In this document: piece after piece, positions 25,366 through 33,399 of the stretch | Layout: each line of letters begins with the position of its first letter | Numbering within the stretch: the first letter of the stretch is position 1 | Source of the DNA: CAYMEK01 sp964389305 | Lineage (GTDB): Bacteria > Spirochaetota > Spirochaetia > SZUA-6 > DRHE01 | Reading direction: 5' to 3' | DNA: 64,000 bases | Assembly (NCBI GenBank): GCA_964389305.1 | Contig: CAYMEK010000013.1 | Location: forward strand, 1 to 64,000 | The notes under the pieces: model-generated | What the model was told of the DNA's origin: nothing | The model's input: only the letters and a program-made list of their open reading frames with translations | The model's database searches: none | Program-made: the position numbers and the translations under genes

Positions 25366-25426
25366 CCTTTTTCTTGCTTCAGCTGGAATATTCTACACAA
25401 ATTCGATCGAATCCGGGTCCGGCCTG

Positions 25427-25456
25427 TTGACAACAAGCTGTATATTAAGTTAGAAT
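25427..25456 (+). promoter_or_regulatory. promoter of the malic enzyme operon
   Basis: TTGACA (25427-25432), 18 bases, TAGAAT (25451-25456), about 115 bases upstream of the malic enzyme start. The long AT-rich leader could hold a control site, but no clear palindrome or riboswitch was recognised. Confidence 0.6.
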
Positions 25457-25576
25457 TATCTATAAAGATATAAATATCTAATTGGTTGATAACGACAAGA
25501 AGCAAGTAGCAATTCCGATAGAGAGTAGACTAATATCTTCAGAAAGTAGCTTTTATCTTGATCACAGGAGATGCAA

Positions 25577-26959
25577 ATGTGCGCCGAAGAAATGAACCCC
25601 AGTGAGAACACAGATCTTAAACGGGCTAACCGACCGCAAATAGAATCCATGAGATTGCATACATTTTACAAGGGGAAGATGGAAACGACTTTGCGCTGCC
25701 CCGTGCGTAACCCGGATGACTTTTCGTATTGGTATACTCCGGGCGTTGCCGCACCTTGCCTGGAGATTAAAAAGGATCCTGATAAGGTTTACGACTATAC
25801 GAGTAAATGGAATACCATTGCCGTGATCAGCGATGGTACCCGAGTTCTCGGCCTGGGTGATATCGGAGCCAAGGCCGGACTACCGGTTATGGAAGGTAAA
25901 GCGCTCTTGTTCAAATACCTTGGAGGGGTAGACTGCGTGGCGATTACTTTGGATACTCGCGATCCCGACGAGATAATCCGGACCGTATTGCTGCTGCAAC
26001 CCAGCTTCGGCGGCATCAATTTGGAGGATCTTGCCCAGCCCAAGTGCTTTCGCATCCTAGAAACTCTCCGAGAACAGGCGGAGATCCCTGTTTGGCACGA
26101 TGACCAGCAAGGAACGGCAACGGTGACGTTGGCTGCCTTAGAAAACGCGTTAAAGGTGGTCGGAAAACAGCTGAGCAATGTTAAAATCGTATTTATAGGG
26201 AGCGGGGCCGCCAATATCGCCTGTGCGAGGCTGATCTTTGCGAGAGGCGCGGATCCCAAGAAGTGTCTCGTGGTAGACTCGAAAGGAATTCTCGGTTCTC
26301 ATCGGGAAGATTTGGAGCGTCGACGCTACGAACTGGTGGAAAAATGGAAACTGTGCAGCAGCACGAATTCCGAAGGGCTGCGTGGAGGCGCTGCCGAAGC
26401 ATTGGTTGACGCGGATGTTCTGATTGCGTTGTCCCGGCCGGGTCCGGGAACGGTTCGGCCTGAATGGGTACGTGGGATGGCACCTCGAGCTGTGGTGTTC
26501 GCCTGTGCAAATCCCGTACCGGAGATATGGCCCTGGGAAGCGAAAGAAGCAGGAGCCGAGGTTGTCGCCACGGGCCGTTCGGATTTCGCGAACCAGGTTA
26601 ACAACTCGCTTTGCTTTCCCGGGATATTCCGCGGGGTGCTTGATGTCCGGGCTCGGACGATTACAGATGAGATGTGTTTTGCTGCAGCAGACGCCCTGGC
26701 ACAATCTGCGGGTGGAGAGCTCAGCTCGGAAAAAATCTTGCCGGGTATGGACGATTGGCAAGTTTTTCCTAAAATGGCGGCTGCCGTTGGCGTAGAAGCT
26801 CAGAGGGAGGGAATCGCCGGAATTGAAAAGGATTACGATGAGCTGTTTGAAAATGCAAAGAGCATCATCCAGAGGTCTAGAAGACTTACAGAGTTTATGA
26901 TGGAGAAGGGTTTCATACCGGAAGCTCCGGAAAGCTCCGGGGAGGAAGGCGATGTATGA
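25577..26959 (+). CDS. NAD(P)-dependent malic enzyme
   Basis: A 460-residue bacterial malic enzyme: FSYWYTPGVAAPC with the catalytic tyrosine, GLGDIGAKAGLPVMEGKALL, the metal site in PVWHDDQQGTATV and the dinucleotide motif GSGAAN. FACANPVPEI and ATGRSDFANQVNN complete the signature. It decarboxylates malate to pyruvate with NAD(P) reduction. The second of two nearby ATGs is chosen because AGGAG lies six bases before it. The end overlaps the next gene by 8 bases. With the class I fumarase and malate/lactate-type dehydrogenase downstream it would take fumarate to pyruvate. Confidence 0.92.
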   Translation: MCAEEMNPSENTDLKRANRPQIESMRLHTFYKGKMETTLRCPVRNPDDFSYWYTPGVAAPCLEIKKDPDKVYDYTSKWNTIAVISDGTRVLGLGDIGAKAGLPVMEGKALLFKYLGGVDCVAITLDTRDPDEIIRTVLLLQPSFGGINLEDLAQPKCFRILETLREQAEIPVWHDDQQGTATVTLAALENALKVVGKQLSNVKIVFIGSGAANIACARLIFARGADPKKCLVVDSKGILGSHREDLERRRYELVEKWKLCSSTNSEGLRGGAAEALVDADVLIALSRPGPGTVRPEWVRGMAPRAVVFACANPVPEIWPWEAKEAGAEVVATGRSDFANQVNNSLCFPGIFRGVLDVRARTITDEMCFAAADALAQSAGGELSSEKILPGMDDWQVFPKMAAAVGVEAQREGIAGIEKDYDELFENAKSIIQRSRRLTEFMMEKGFIPEAPESSGEEGDV

Positions 26960-27887
26960 CCTAATAGTCGTGGGCGGTGGCCCTGCAGGGCTGGTTGCTA
27001 CCGTATATGCGGTGCGTCAGAGGTTGAACGTGCTCTTGGTATCCGAAAAGCTCGGTGGCAAGACCGAGGTTCGTTCCGAGTTTCCAGGTATCGGCGATTC
27101 GAGTGTCATTCGAGGTCAACAGCTGATCGACAAATTTAAAAACGAGCTGCGTTATCTGGACATCGCTCATCGGCTGGATCGAGTTCGGAGTATTGACAGC
27201 CGGGATGGTGACACTTCCAACGGAACCTTCATTGTCACGACCGATAGCGGGGAAAATATGGAAACCCGTTCGGTCCTCATAGCCACTGGCTGCCATTTCA
27301 CACCGCTGCGGTTGCCTGGAGCTGCCAAGTTCCTATTGAACGGTATCGGTCACTCGGCAGTCAGTTACGCACACCTCTTTTTGGATCGCGTTGCGGTCGT
27401 GATTGGAAGCGGTGCCAGGGCTGTCCGTTCGACGCTGCAACTGGCATACTCGGCAAGCCAGGTGTACCTGATTCCGGAAGATGGGGATTTTCCGGAATCC
27501 GATAGAGTCATGCACAATAACACCGGTTTGGCATCTCTTGAAAACGTCACCATTCTAAACGGTTATCAGGTATGTGGATTTAGCGGCGACAAGTACGCCC
27601 GTGAGATCGTGGTTCGGGGTCCCGAAGGGGAGGAAAAGAGCATATCAGCCGATGGCTTTTTTCTGGAAAGCGAAGCGGAGCCAGACAGCGAGATAATCGG
27701 CGATTTGGTCGATCGCGACACCAATGGGTTCATCGTGGTGGACGGTCGCTGCAACACCAGTCGCAACGGCATTTTCGCAGCCGGGGACGTCACCAATATA
27801 CACCGGGAGCAGGTACTGGTAGCGATGGGAGAGGGTGCCAAAGCAGCTTTGAGCGCCCAGGAATATCTGTTCGAGCGGCGGAAGTAG
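26952..27887 (+). CDS. thioredoxin-reductase-like flavoprotein lacking the CxxC pair
   Basis: A 311-residue two-nucleotide-fold flavoprotein: VVGGGPAGLVATVYA for FAD, VVIGSGARAVRST for NAD(P)H, and GIFAAGDVTN at the C end. Alignment to thioredoxin reductase is straightforward around the redox centre, but CATC is replaced by SAVS (Ser135 and Ser138), so it cannot reduce disulfides in the usual way. Ferredoxin-NADP reductases of the same fold also lack the cysteines. It overlaps the malic enzyme gene, so a role in moving malic-enzyme NAD(P)H electrons to another carrier is possible (inference). Confidence 0.83.
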   Translation: MYDLIVVGGGPAGLVATVYAVRQRLNVLLVSEKLGGKTEVRSEFPGIGDSSVIRGQQLIDKFKNELRYLDIAHRLDRVRSIDSRDGDTSNGTFIVTTDSGENMETRSVLIATGCHFTPLRLPGAAKFLLNGIGHSAVSYAHLFLDRVAVVIGSGARAVRSTLQLAYSASQVYLIPEDGDFPESDRVMHNNTGLASLENVTILNGYQVCGFSGDKYAREIVVRGPEGEEKSISADGFFLESEAEPDSEIIGDLVDRDTNGFIVVDGRCNTSRNGIFAAGDVTNIHREQVLVAMGEGAKAALSAQEYLFERRK

Positions 27888-27985
27888 CCTTCAAACCGGC
27901 TCTCCATCTGTTCCCAAGGAATCATATCGGCGAGCTGGTACAGTGAATCTCGTGGGTTGCCCATCTCTCTCAGTCTCTGAATCAT
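27884..27985 (-). pseudogene. remnant of an IS5/IS1182-like transposase N-terminus
   Basis: The minus strand reads MIQRLREMGNPRDSLYQLAD then MIPWEQMESRFEGYF, the opening helices seen in IS5/IS1182-family transposases. It breaks off where the flavoprotein gene ends, and the frame beyond is antisense to that gene. No terminal inverted repeats or further transposase sequence is visible. It marks a past insertion or rearrangement between the malic enzyme unit and the SorC-linked genes. Confidence 0.6.
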
Positions 27986-28141
27986 GAAGCTGGGCTGAAT
28001 AATTTCCTACCGAATAGAAGGTTATGAGATTTTAAGGAACAATGAATTAACACAAGAGAAGAAATATGTTATAAACAATACTATAGTCTCAAAATAACGA
28101 AAGCGACGGTATAATAAAGCAAAGATGCCGCATAAAAACCG

Positions 28142-29089
28142 ATGAAAAAAGCGAGTCTTGATCAAACAAGTCTAATGATCCGGGTTGCGATCATGAAGTA
28201 TAAGTTGGGGTATACGCAACGGGAGATAGCCGAGAGAATGGATATCGCGCCCATGACTGTTTCACGACTCTTGGACCGCGCCCGGAAGAGCGAGATAGTC
28301 CAGATCAACGTCCGCACGCCGATAGAAAATAACTGGGAACAAGAAAAAGAACTGATAGATAAATATCCTCTGAAAAAAGCTGTTGTATTTCGAAACAAGT
28401 ATGGCGAAGATCCCAAGGAACTTCTAAGCAGAGCAGCCGCTTACTATCTCGACTTTTTCATTAATCCGGGCGACATCGTAGGAATTTCTGCCGGCCGTAC
28501 TATGGCGGGCGTTATTCCCCACATGCAACTGTCATCAATCAGACAAACCAAGAATCTAACCGTTGTTCAGATAGAGGGTGGATTCACTACCTCGGAAAGA
28601 TTCAGTCCTGTAAGCATTCTTCAGGAATTTATCAATCATCTGGGCGTAAAAGGATATTTCTATCATCTGCCTATATACGCTCAATCCCTAGAAGCCCATG
28701 AAGCACTAAGTGCTCACGCTGTAATAGACCCAATCCAGGAAATGTGGCGGAAGTGCAGTATCATTCTGGCGGCTGTAGGAGTCTCCGGGGAAGAAAGCAT
28801 CTATCGCATTGCCAACATGCTGACAAAAAGCGAAATGATCGGACTGCTCCGTGGCGGGGCAGTGGGATCCATCTTTGGCCGTTGGTATGACGCAGACGGT
28901 CATTTCCTCAATTCGGAGATCAATGAACGCGTTTTTGGCATTCCTATCGAAGTCGTAAAAAGAACTCCAAGAAGGATTCTGATTTCTGCCGGTGTAGATA
29001 AAACACAGGCTATTCGTGGTGCTATGTATACAGAGCTTTGTGGTATCCTCATCACCGAAGAAATTACATCCTCGAAGCTGCTTGGATGA
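28142..29089 (+). CDS. SorC-family sugar-responsive transcriptional regulator
   Basis: A 315-residue regulator: N-terminal helix-turn-helix YTQREIAERMDIAPMTVSRLLDRA, then a sugar-phosphate-binding domain (GDIVGISAGRTMAGVIPHM, IILAAVGV and LISAGVDKTQAIRGAM). The family binds phosphorylated sugars or polyols and controls the adjacent catabolic operon. A TATAAT lies 26 bases upstream (28110-28115); no ribosome site is obvious. It probably controls the long operon starting at 29221, where a palindrome sits in the promoter. Confidence 0.87.
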   Translation: MKKASLDQTSLMIRVAIMKYKLGYTQREIAERMDIAPMTVSRLLDRARKSEIVQINVRTPIENNWEQEKELIDKYPLKKAVVFRNKYGEDPKELLSRAAAYYLDFFINPGDIVGISAGRTMAGVIPHMQLSSIRQTKNLTVVQIEGGFTTSERFSPVSILQEFINHLGVKGYFYHLPIYAQSLEAHEALSAHAVIDPIQEMWRKCSIILAAVGVSGEESIYRIANMLTKSEMIGLLRGGAVGSIFGRWYDADGHFLNSEINERVFGIPIEVVKRTPRRILISAGVDKTQAIRGAMYTELCGILITEEITSSKLLG

Positions 29090-29133
29090 GACGCTGATAC
29101 GGCTCTTAATCTAAAAGAAATCCTAAATGGGTA

Positions 29134-29162
29134 TTGACTATTCGGGCCTGAATATGTTAATA
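29134..29162 (+). promoter_or_regulatory. promoter with operator-like palindrome before the long operon
   Basis: TTGACT (29134-29139) is followed directly by the near-perfect palindrome ATTCGGGCCTGAAT (29140-29153) in the spacer and an AT-rich -10 (TTAATA, 29157-29162). An operator in the spacer suits repression, most simply by the SorC protein encoded just upstream. AGGAGG precedes the first ATG at 29221. Confidence 0.5.
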
Positions 29163-29220
29163 ATAATTCAGAATGATATTTATATCAGTTTAGTCTATTA
29201 TTTCTTAGGAGGATAGTACA

Positions 29221-30132
29221 ATGTTCGACGAGACAAGAAAATTTCTTGTGAAGCTGGGATTACCGCCGGGTGACGCATATGATCTGCCAACTTCGAAGAG
29301 TAAGTTCCCAGACGGTGCTCATTACCGGATAGAAGTTCCAACGGTCAACACCGCGGAGGCGGTTAAAGCGCTGCTGCAAGAGAGCAAGAAGCTCGGAGTA
29401 ACCATCAACCGCATAGACGAGACCTATGGTTCGTTCAGGCACACCTTGCAGGAGTTGAAGGAATACGTAGCGGCATGCAAGGACTTCGAGTGCGAGCTTA
29501 ACCTCTCTGTAGGCCCGCGGGCGACATATGATACGAGCGCGACTCGGCTCAGTACGGAGGGTGTTCGGATAGGGTATCGCTTAAGAGGGCAGGAGCAGCT
29601 TGTACGAGCCATCGAAGACGTTAAAAGGATCGTGGAAGTAGGTGGACGGGGCGTGCTGGTGTATGACGAGGGTCTATTATGGGTGCTGAACGAAATGCGC
29701 AAAGCCGGTCAGCTACCCAAGAATATACACTTCAAACTATCTGCCCATGTTGGCCACGGCAATCCCGCTAGCTTCAAGATGCTGCAGGACCTGGGGGCCG
29801 ACTCTATCAATCCGGTACGGGACCTGACGCTTCCGATGATCGCTGCGCTGCGGCAAGCGGTGAATGTGCCCCTAGACGTACATACCGACAATCCGCCGGG
29901 TTCCGGAGGTTTTATCCGAGTATATGAGGGACCGGAAATGGTACGAGTCGGCGCGCCGCTGCATCTCAAGTGCGGCAACTCCGTAGTGTCAGGACACGGG
30001 CTTCTCACCACAGCCGACAACGGACGGGCTATGGCCCGGCAGGCGGCGATCGTGAGAGAAATGGTTGATAGACACTTGCCCGAAGCGGTACAAAGCAAGC
30101 CCGGTCAACCGGATATGGGTATTCCGGAGTAA
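29221..30132 (+). CDS. TIM-barrel protein resembling the U32 peptidase group; function unknown
   Basis: A 303-residue cytoplasmic protein. Alternating beta/alpha segments (ELNLSVGPRA, RGVLVYDEGLLWVL, NIHFKLSAHVGHGNP, NVPLDVHTDNPPGSGGFIR) point to a TIM barrel. Resemblance to U32 peptidase-family proteins is in the barrel only; the U32 cysteine signature is absent. Conserved-looking Asp, His and Glu (VDVHTDNPP, FKLSAHVGHGNP) could bind metal or sugar acid. First gene of the operon behind the SorC regulator, with a perfect AGGAGG. Confidence 0.5.
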   Translation: MFDETRKFLVKLGLPPGDAYDLPTSKSKFPDGAHYRIEVPTVNTAEAVKALLQESKKLGVTINRIDETYGSFRHTLQELKEYVAACKDFECELNLSVGPRATYDTSATRLSTEGVRIGYRLRGQEQLVRAIEDVKRIVEVGGRGVLVYDEGLLWVLNEMRKAGQLPKNIHFKLSAHVGHGNPASFKMLQDLGADSINPVRDLTLPMIAALRQAVNVPLDVHTDNPPGSGGFIRVYEGPEMVRVGAPLHLKCGNSVVSGHGLLTTADNGRAMARQAAIVREMVDRHLPEAVQSKPGQPDMGIPE

Positions 30133-30204
30133 GTAGGAAAGATTCGAAGGAGACGATTTAGACATCGATTCGAGGGAACCGCCATCCAATTATAGTGGAA
30201 AAAA

Positions 30205-31239
30205 ATGCGTAGCTACAGCGTGGTAAAGCTAACCGCATTCTGCGAGGAGGTGCTGCTGCAGCTGAATCTCAGCAGAGAGGAAGCTCGCATTCTTGCCGAT
30301 TCGCTGATTCTTGCTGATCTTCGCGGCGTAACCTCTCACGGCATTGTACGGCTTCCCACCTACGTACAGCGAATCGAATCCGCAGTGCTCGATCCGCAAG
30401 CAGAGATGGAATTCGTAACCCATAGCGGATCCGTTGCCCTGCTGGATGCGCATAACGGCTTCGGTCAGCTTGCCGGGTACAGGGCGATGAACACGGCCAT
30501 AGGTCTGGCTTCGGACCATGGAATCGGAATGGTGGGGGTGAAAAACTCCAATCATTTTGGGATCACCGCCTACTACTCGATGATGGCTCTGGAGCGGGAT
30601 ATGATCGGCCTGGTTATGACCAACGCCTCGCCGGCTATCGCTCCATTTGGTACGATCACTCCCCTCTTGGGTACGAACCCTGTTTCCATAGCCGTCCCTG
30701 CGGCAAAAGAGAAACCGATCGTACTGGATATGTCGATGTCCGTCGTCGCGCGCGGGAAAATCCGTTATTCCGCACTCATAAACAAGGAGATTCCCCTTGG
30801 CTGGGCGCTCGACGAACAGGGAAATCCCACGACAGATCCAAATACAGCCCTTAAGGGAAGCCTGGTACCGATAGGCGGTGCAAAGGGCTCGGGTCTTTCT
30901 CTGATGATTGACATCCTGTGCGGGATCCTCACCGGCAGCTGTCTGACCGGAGAAGTGAAGAACATAACCGACATGAGTGGACCTGCCCAAACCGGTCATG
31001 CCTTTGTAGCCATCAACATAGCAAGTTTCATCGACCCGGATCGGTTCAAGGAATCTGTCGACGCGGTAATCAGGAAGATCAAAGCTCTGCCGTCTAAGCA
31101 GGGAGAAGCCATATACATGGCAGGGGAAATCGAGCACAACCTGGAGGAGACTCGCAGACGCGAAGGGATTGCGTTGGATCAGGACGTAGTGAAGGCGCTA
31201 AACTCTTTGTCCGAGCGTTTCGGTATAGGGAAGCTATAG
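30205..31239 (+). CDS. malate/L-lactate dehydrogenase family oxidoreductase (Ldh2 type)
   Basis: A 344-residue NAD(P)-dependent enzyme of the YlbC/ComC/DlgD family: VTSHGIVRLPTYV, the catalytic histidine in KNSNHFGITAYY, and GTNPVSIAVPA followed by LDMSMSVVARGKI. The family reduces or oxidises 2-hydroxy acids such as malate, sulfolactate, 2,3-diketogulonate and ureidoglycolate; the particular substrate is not readable. Translation start at ATG 30205 has no strong ribosome site. Its place with a fumarase and malic enzyme nearby makes a C4 or sugar-acid substrate plausible. Confidence 0.85.
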   Translation: MRSYSVVKLTAFCEEVLLQLNLSREEARILADSLILADLRGVTSHGIVRLPTYVQRIESAVLDPQAEMEFVTHSGSVALLDAHNGFGQLAGYRAMNTAIGLASDHGIGMVGVKNSNHFGITAYYSMMALERDMIGLVMTNASPAIAPFGTITPLLGTNPVSIAVPAAKEKPIVLDMSMSVVARGKIRYSALINKEIPLGWALDEQGNPTTDPNTALKGSLVPIGGAKGSGLSLMIDILCGILTGSCLTGEVKNITDMSGPAQTGHAFVAINIASFIDPDRFKESVDAVIRKIKALPSKQGEAIYMAGEIEHNLEETRRREGIALDQDVVKALNSLSERFGIGKL

Positions 31240-31266
31240 GACAAAGACAGACAGGAGGAGACGAAA

Positions 31267-32223
31267 ATGAAATACGACATTTCCAAAGGTTCTATGGACA
31301 AGGCGGATGGAATCTACTTTCAAAACATGACCGGCCGGCAGGTAGCCGAACGACTCAAGAAAAACGATATCATTATCATCCCGGTCGGCAGCACCGAGAA
31401 CCATGGAAAGGGCCAGTGCTACGGCGAAGACACTTTTCTGGTTACCAGAATGGCGGAGACAGTCGCCAAACAGACCGGCTGTACCGTATCCCAGCCAATC
31501 TGGTTCGGTTCCCATCCCTGGCCCCACATGGGAATGCCGGGTACGATATTGATTCCGGAAGAGACCTTTACCAACTACCTTCGGGCGGTCATCGCCGGTT
31601 ACTGGAACGCCGGTTTCAGGAAACAGATTCTGATAAACGGCCACGGGCAAGAATACGTCATCCCTAATGCGATCCATCAGTTCGGGAAGATCTATCAGGT
31701 GCCCGCCATCATTGCCTTCGTGAACTGGCCTACGGCTATCCCAGACTATTTAAAAGACAAGCAAAGTGGCGGACCCTTCGAGACCAAGTTCCGGCACGCC
31801 GATGAGGTGGAGGCCTCCTATGCACTGGCGCTCTTTCCGGAGATGAACGAGAAGGAACATATGGAGGATTCGGTTCCGAAAGGTTTCATGCCGGAGGGTC
31901 ATGTCGACAAGGGTGGGGATGTATATCAACTCCCGATTCCGGGACACGCCCAGATGGGAATGGGAGGTCTCGAGGTTGTGATGTATCCCCAAGGAGTCAT
32001 CGGAAAGCCCAGCTTGGCCGATGCGGCCAAAGCTGAGGAAGGACTTGAGAAACTTTTCGACTACCTTATTAAGCTGCATAACGATATTCGGGAACGATTC
32101 CCTCCGGGAAAACTTCCCGATATCGAGCTGGTCACCGAAAGAGACAGAGAGGTCGTGGAAGCAGTGCTCAAGGGACCGTTGAACGGTGGAAAGAGCATAT
32201 ACTCGTTGCATCACCCTATTTAG
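31267..32223 (+). CDS. creatininase-family hydrolase, similar to 3-dehydro-scyllo-inosose hydrolase (IolN)
   Basis: A 318-residue creatininase-fold amidohydrolase. The metal ligands are visible in PVGSTENHG, CYGEDTFL, LINGHGQE and RHADEVEAS. From memory, the long form with GYWNAGFRKQ and RFPPGKLPDIE is what is usually named 3-dehydro-scyllo-inosose hydrolase, which opens the ring of a cyclic diketone in the Thermotoga-type inositol route. AGGAGG precedes the ATG. The family also contains creatinine and peptide-modifying hydrolases, so ring opening is a family-based inference. It is the best clue that the operon acts on a cyclic compound. Confidence 0.75.
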   Translation: MKYDISKGSMDKADGIYFQNMTGRQVAERLKKNDIIIIPVGSTENHGKGQCYGEDTFLVTRMAETVAKQTGCTVSQPIWFGSHPWPHMGMPGTILIPEETFTNYLRAVIAGYWNAGFRKQILINGHGQEYVIPNAIHQFGKIYQVPAIIAFVNWPTAIPDYLKDKQSGGPFETKFRHADEVEASYALALFPEMNEKEHMEDSVPKGFMPEGHVDKGGDVYQLPIPGHAQMGMGGLEVVMYPQGVIGKPSLADAAKAEEGLEKLFDYLIKLHNDIRERFPPGKLPDIELVTERDREVVEAVLKGPLNGGKSIYSLHHPI

Positions 32224-32275
32224 TAACCTAGGGGCGATAAACCCTGTAGAAGTAGCGAAGCGAAGGGGGATCGTT

Positions 32276-32962
32276 ATGGAAGACAAGAGACAGATATTCT
32301 TCCAGATAATCGAAGACCGGCGGAGCATCAGAAGGTACACAGACCGGAAAGTAACTGAGGAGGAGCTGCGCATCATTTTGGAAAGCGGACGACTGGCCCC
32401 CTCTGGAGAAAATGCCCAGCCCTGGAGATTTATTGTCATCAGAGATCAAAAAAGCAAGGAGTTCCTCTCGTACATAGGAAAAAACGCCAGCGGTCGTCGA
32501 TTTACCGGAGAATTCTTGAGTAAACAGATGCAAACGCGCTTTGCCGGCCTGGAGGATGAGGAGAAAAGGATAGCAGCGTTTAAGCGTTTGACTTCGGGCA
32601 ACGTCTCAGCATTCGTCAGCCAGGCTGATCTGATTTTGATCGTGCTTGGGAAAAAAGACGTGTGGGATGTTCCCTTCGACACATCCGCGGCGATCGAGAA
32701 CATGCTGCTCACCGTAACCAGTCTGGAGCTGGGAGCCTGCTGGCTGGTGGCACCCTGCATCGATATTCGGGACGAGTTGAAAATCAAGGAGCACTTCGCA
32801 GTCCCGGATGAGTTCAAAATATTCGCCATCATTTCGGTTGGTGAGCCGGCCCGAATCGCTCGACCCAGACCGCGAATACCCCTGCATGAGCTAACCTTCA
32901 ATGAAAAATACGGGGCACCCTATTATGCAGAGGGGGAAGAAGGAGGCACAGGCGATGAATGA
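32276..32962 (+). CDS. nitroreductase-family FMN oxidoreductase
   Basis: A 228-residue FMN-dependent protein: RRSIRRYTDRKV, LAPSGENAQPWRFIVI and ELGACWLV are family hallmarks. ATG 32276 is chosen with GGGGGA six bases upstream; the longer in-frame reading starts inside the previous gene. Members reduce nitro groups, quinones, enones or act as dehalogenases and dehydrogenases. Here a role in reducing an unsaturated or cyclic intermediate is possible. Its stop overlaps the next ATG. Confidence 0.85.
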   Translation: MEDKRQIFFQIIEDRRSIRRYTDRKVTEEELRIILESGRLAPSGENAQPWRFIVIRDQKSKEFLSYIGKNASGRRFTGEFLSKQMQTRFAGLEDEEKRIAAFKRLTSGNVSAFVSQADLILIVLGKKDVWDVPFDTSAAIENMLLTVTSLELGACWLVAPCIDIRDELKIKEHFAVPDEFKIFAIISVGEPARIARPRPRIPLHELTFNEKYGAPYYAEGEEGGTGDE

Positions 32963-33395
32963 AAATCTCTTGTTCAAGAACAGGCTCTTGTATGAAGTAC
33001 AGAAAGCCTTCTACGACGAACGAGGAAAAGGCGCGCGCTACAGACTCACCACCACGGCAGTCTCCTTTGTGAAGGAAAGATTGGGCGAAAAGGCCGGCGA
33101 TATCGGGGAGATCAAAAAGTATCTGGAAGCATCCGAGCTCGTCGAGGGGATGAAATGGTCGGAAGATGCGATATCCTTAAAGGTCCAGATCGACGGGTGT
33201 TGCCTGAAGCAGGTTCGGGATGCCTTCACGGATGCGGGTCTGCAGCCGCTTTCCTGTCCAATGGCAAACATCATCATGAACGCTCTGGAAATAAAAAGCT
33301 CTCTATCGCCGGAGCTGCTGCCTATCGAGATAGAAGAAAACAGCTGCAAACTGACGATGGCCAAGATTGCCACGTCGGATGTGGTGGAGGGCTGA
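32955..33395 (+). CDS. unrecognised 146-residue cysteine-bearing protein
   Basis: It starts at ATG 32955, inside the end of the nitroreductase gene, with a perfect AGGAGG. The N half is helical and charged; the C half holds IDGCCLKQVRDAFTDAG, LSCPMANI and NSCKLTMAKI, so three or four cysteines could bind a metal or cofactor. The size and the Cys pattern faintly recall V4R-type small-ligand domains, but I do not recognise a family. It lies between a nitroreductase and CoA-transferase subunits with tight spacing, so it is very likely part of the same pathway. Confidence 0.55.
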   Translation: MNENLLFKNRLLYEVQKAFYDERGKGARYRLTTTAVSFVKERLGEKAGDIGEIKKYLEASELVEGMKWSEDAISLKVQIDGCCLKQVRDAFTDAGLQPLSCPMANIIMNALEIKSSLSPELLPIEIEENSCKLTMAKIATSDVVEG

Positions 33396-33399
33396 GATC

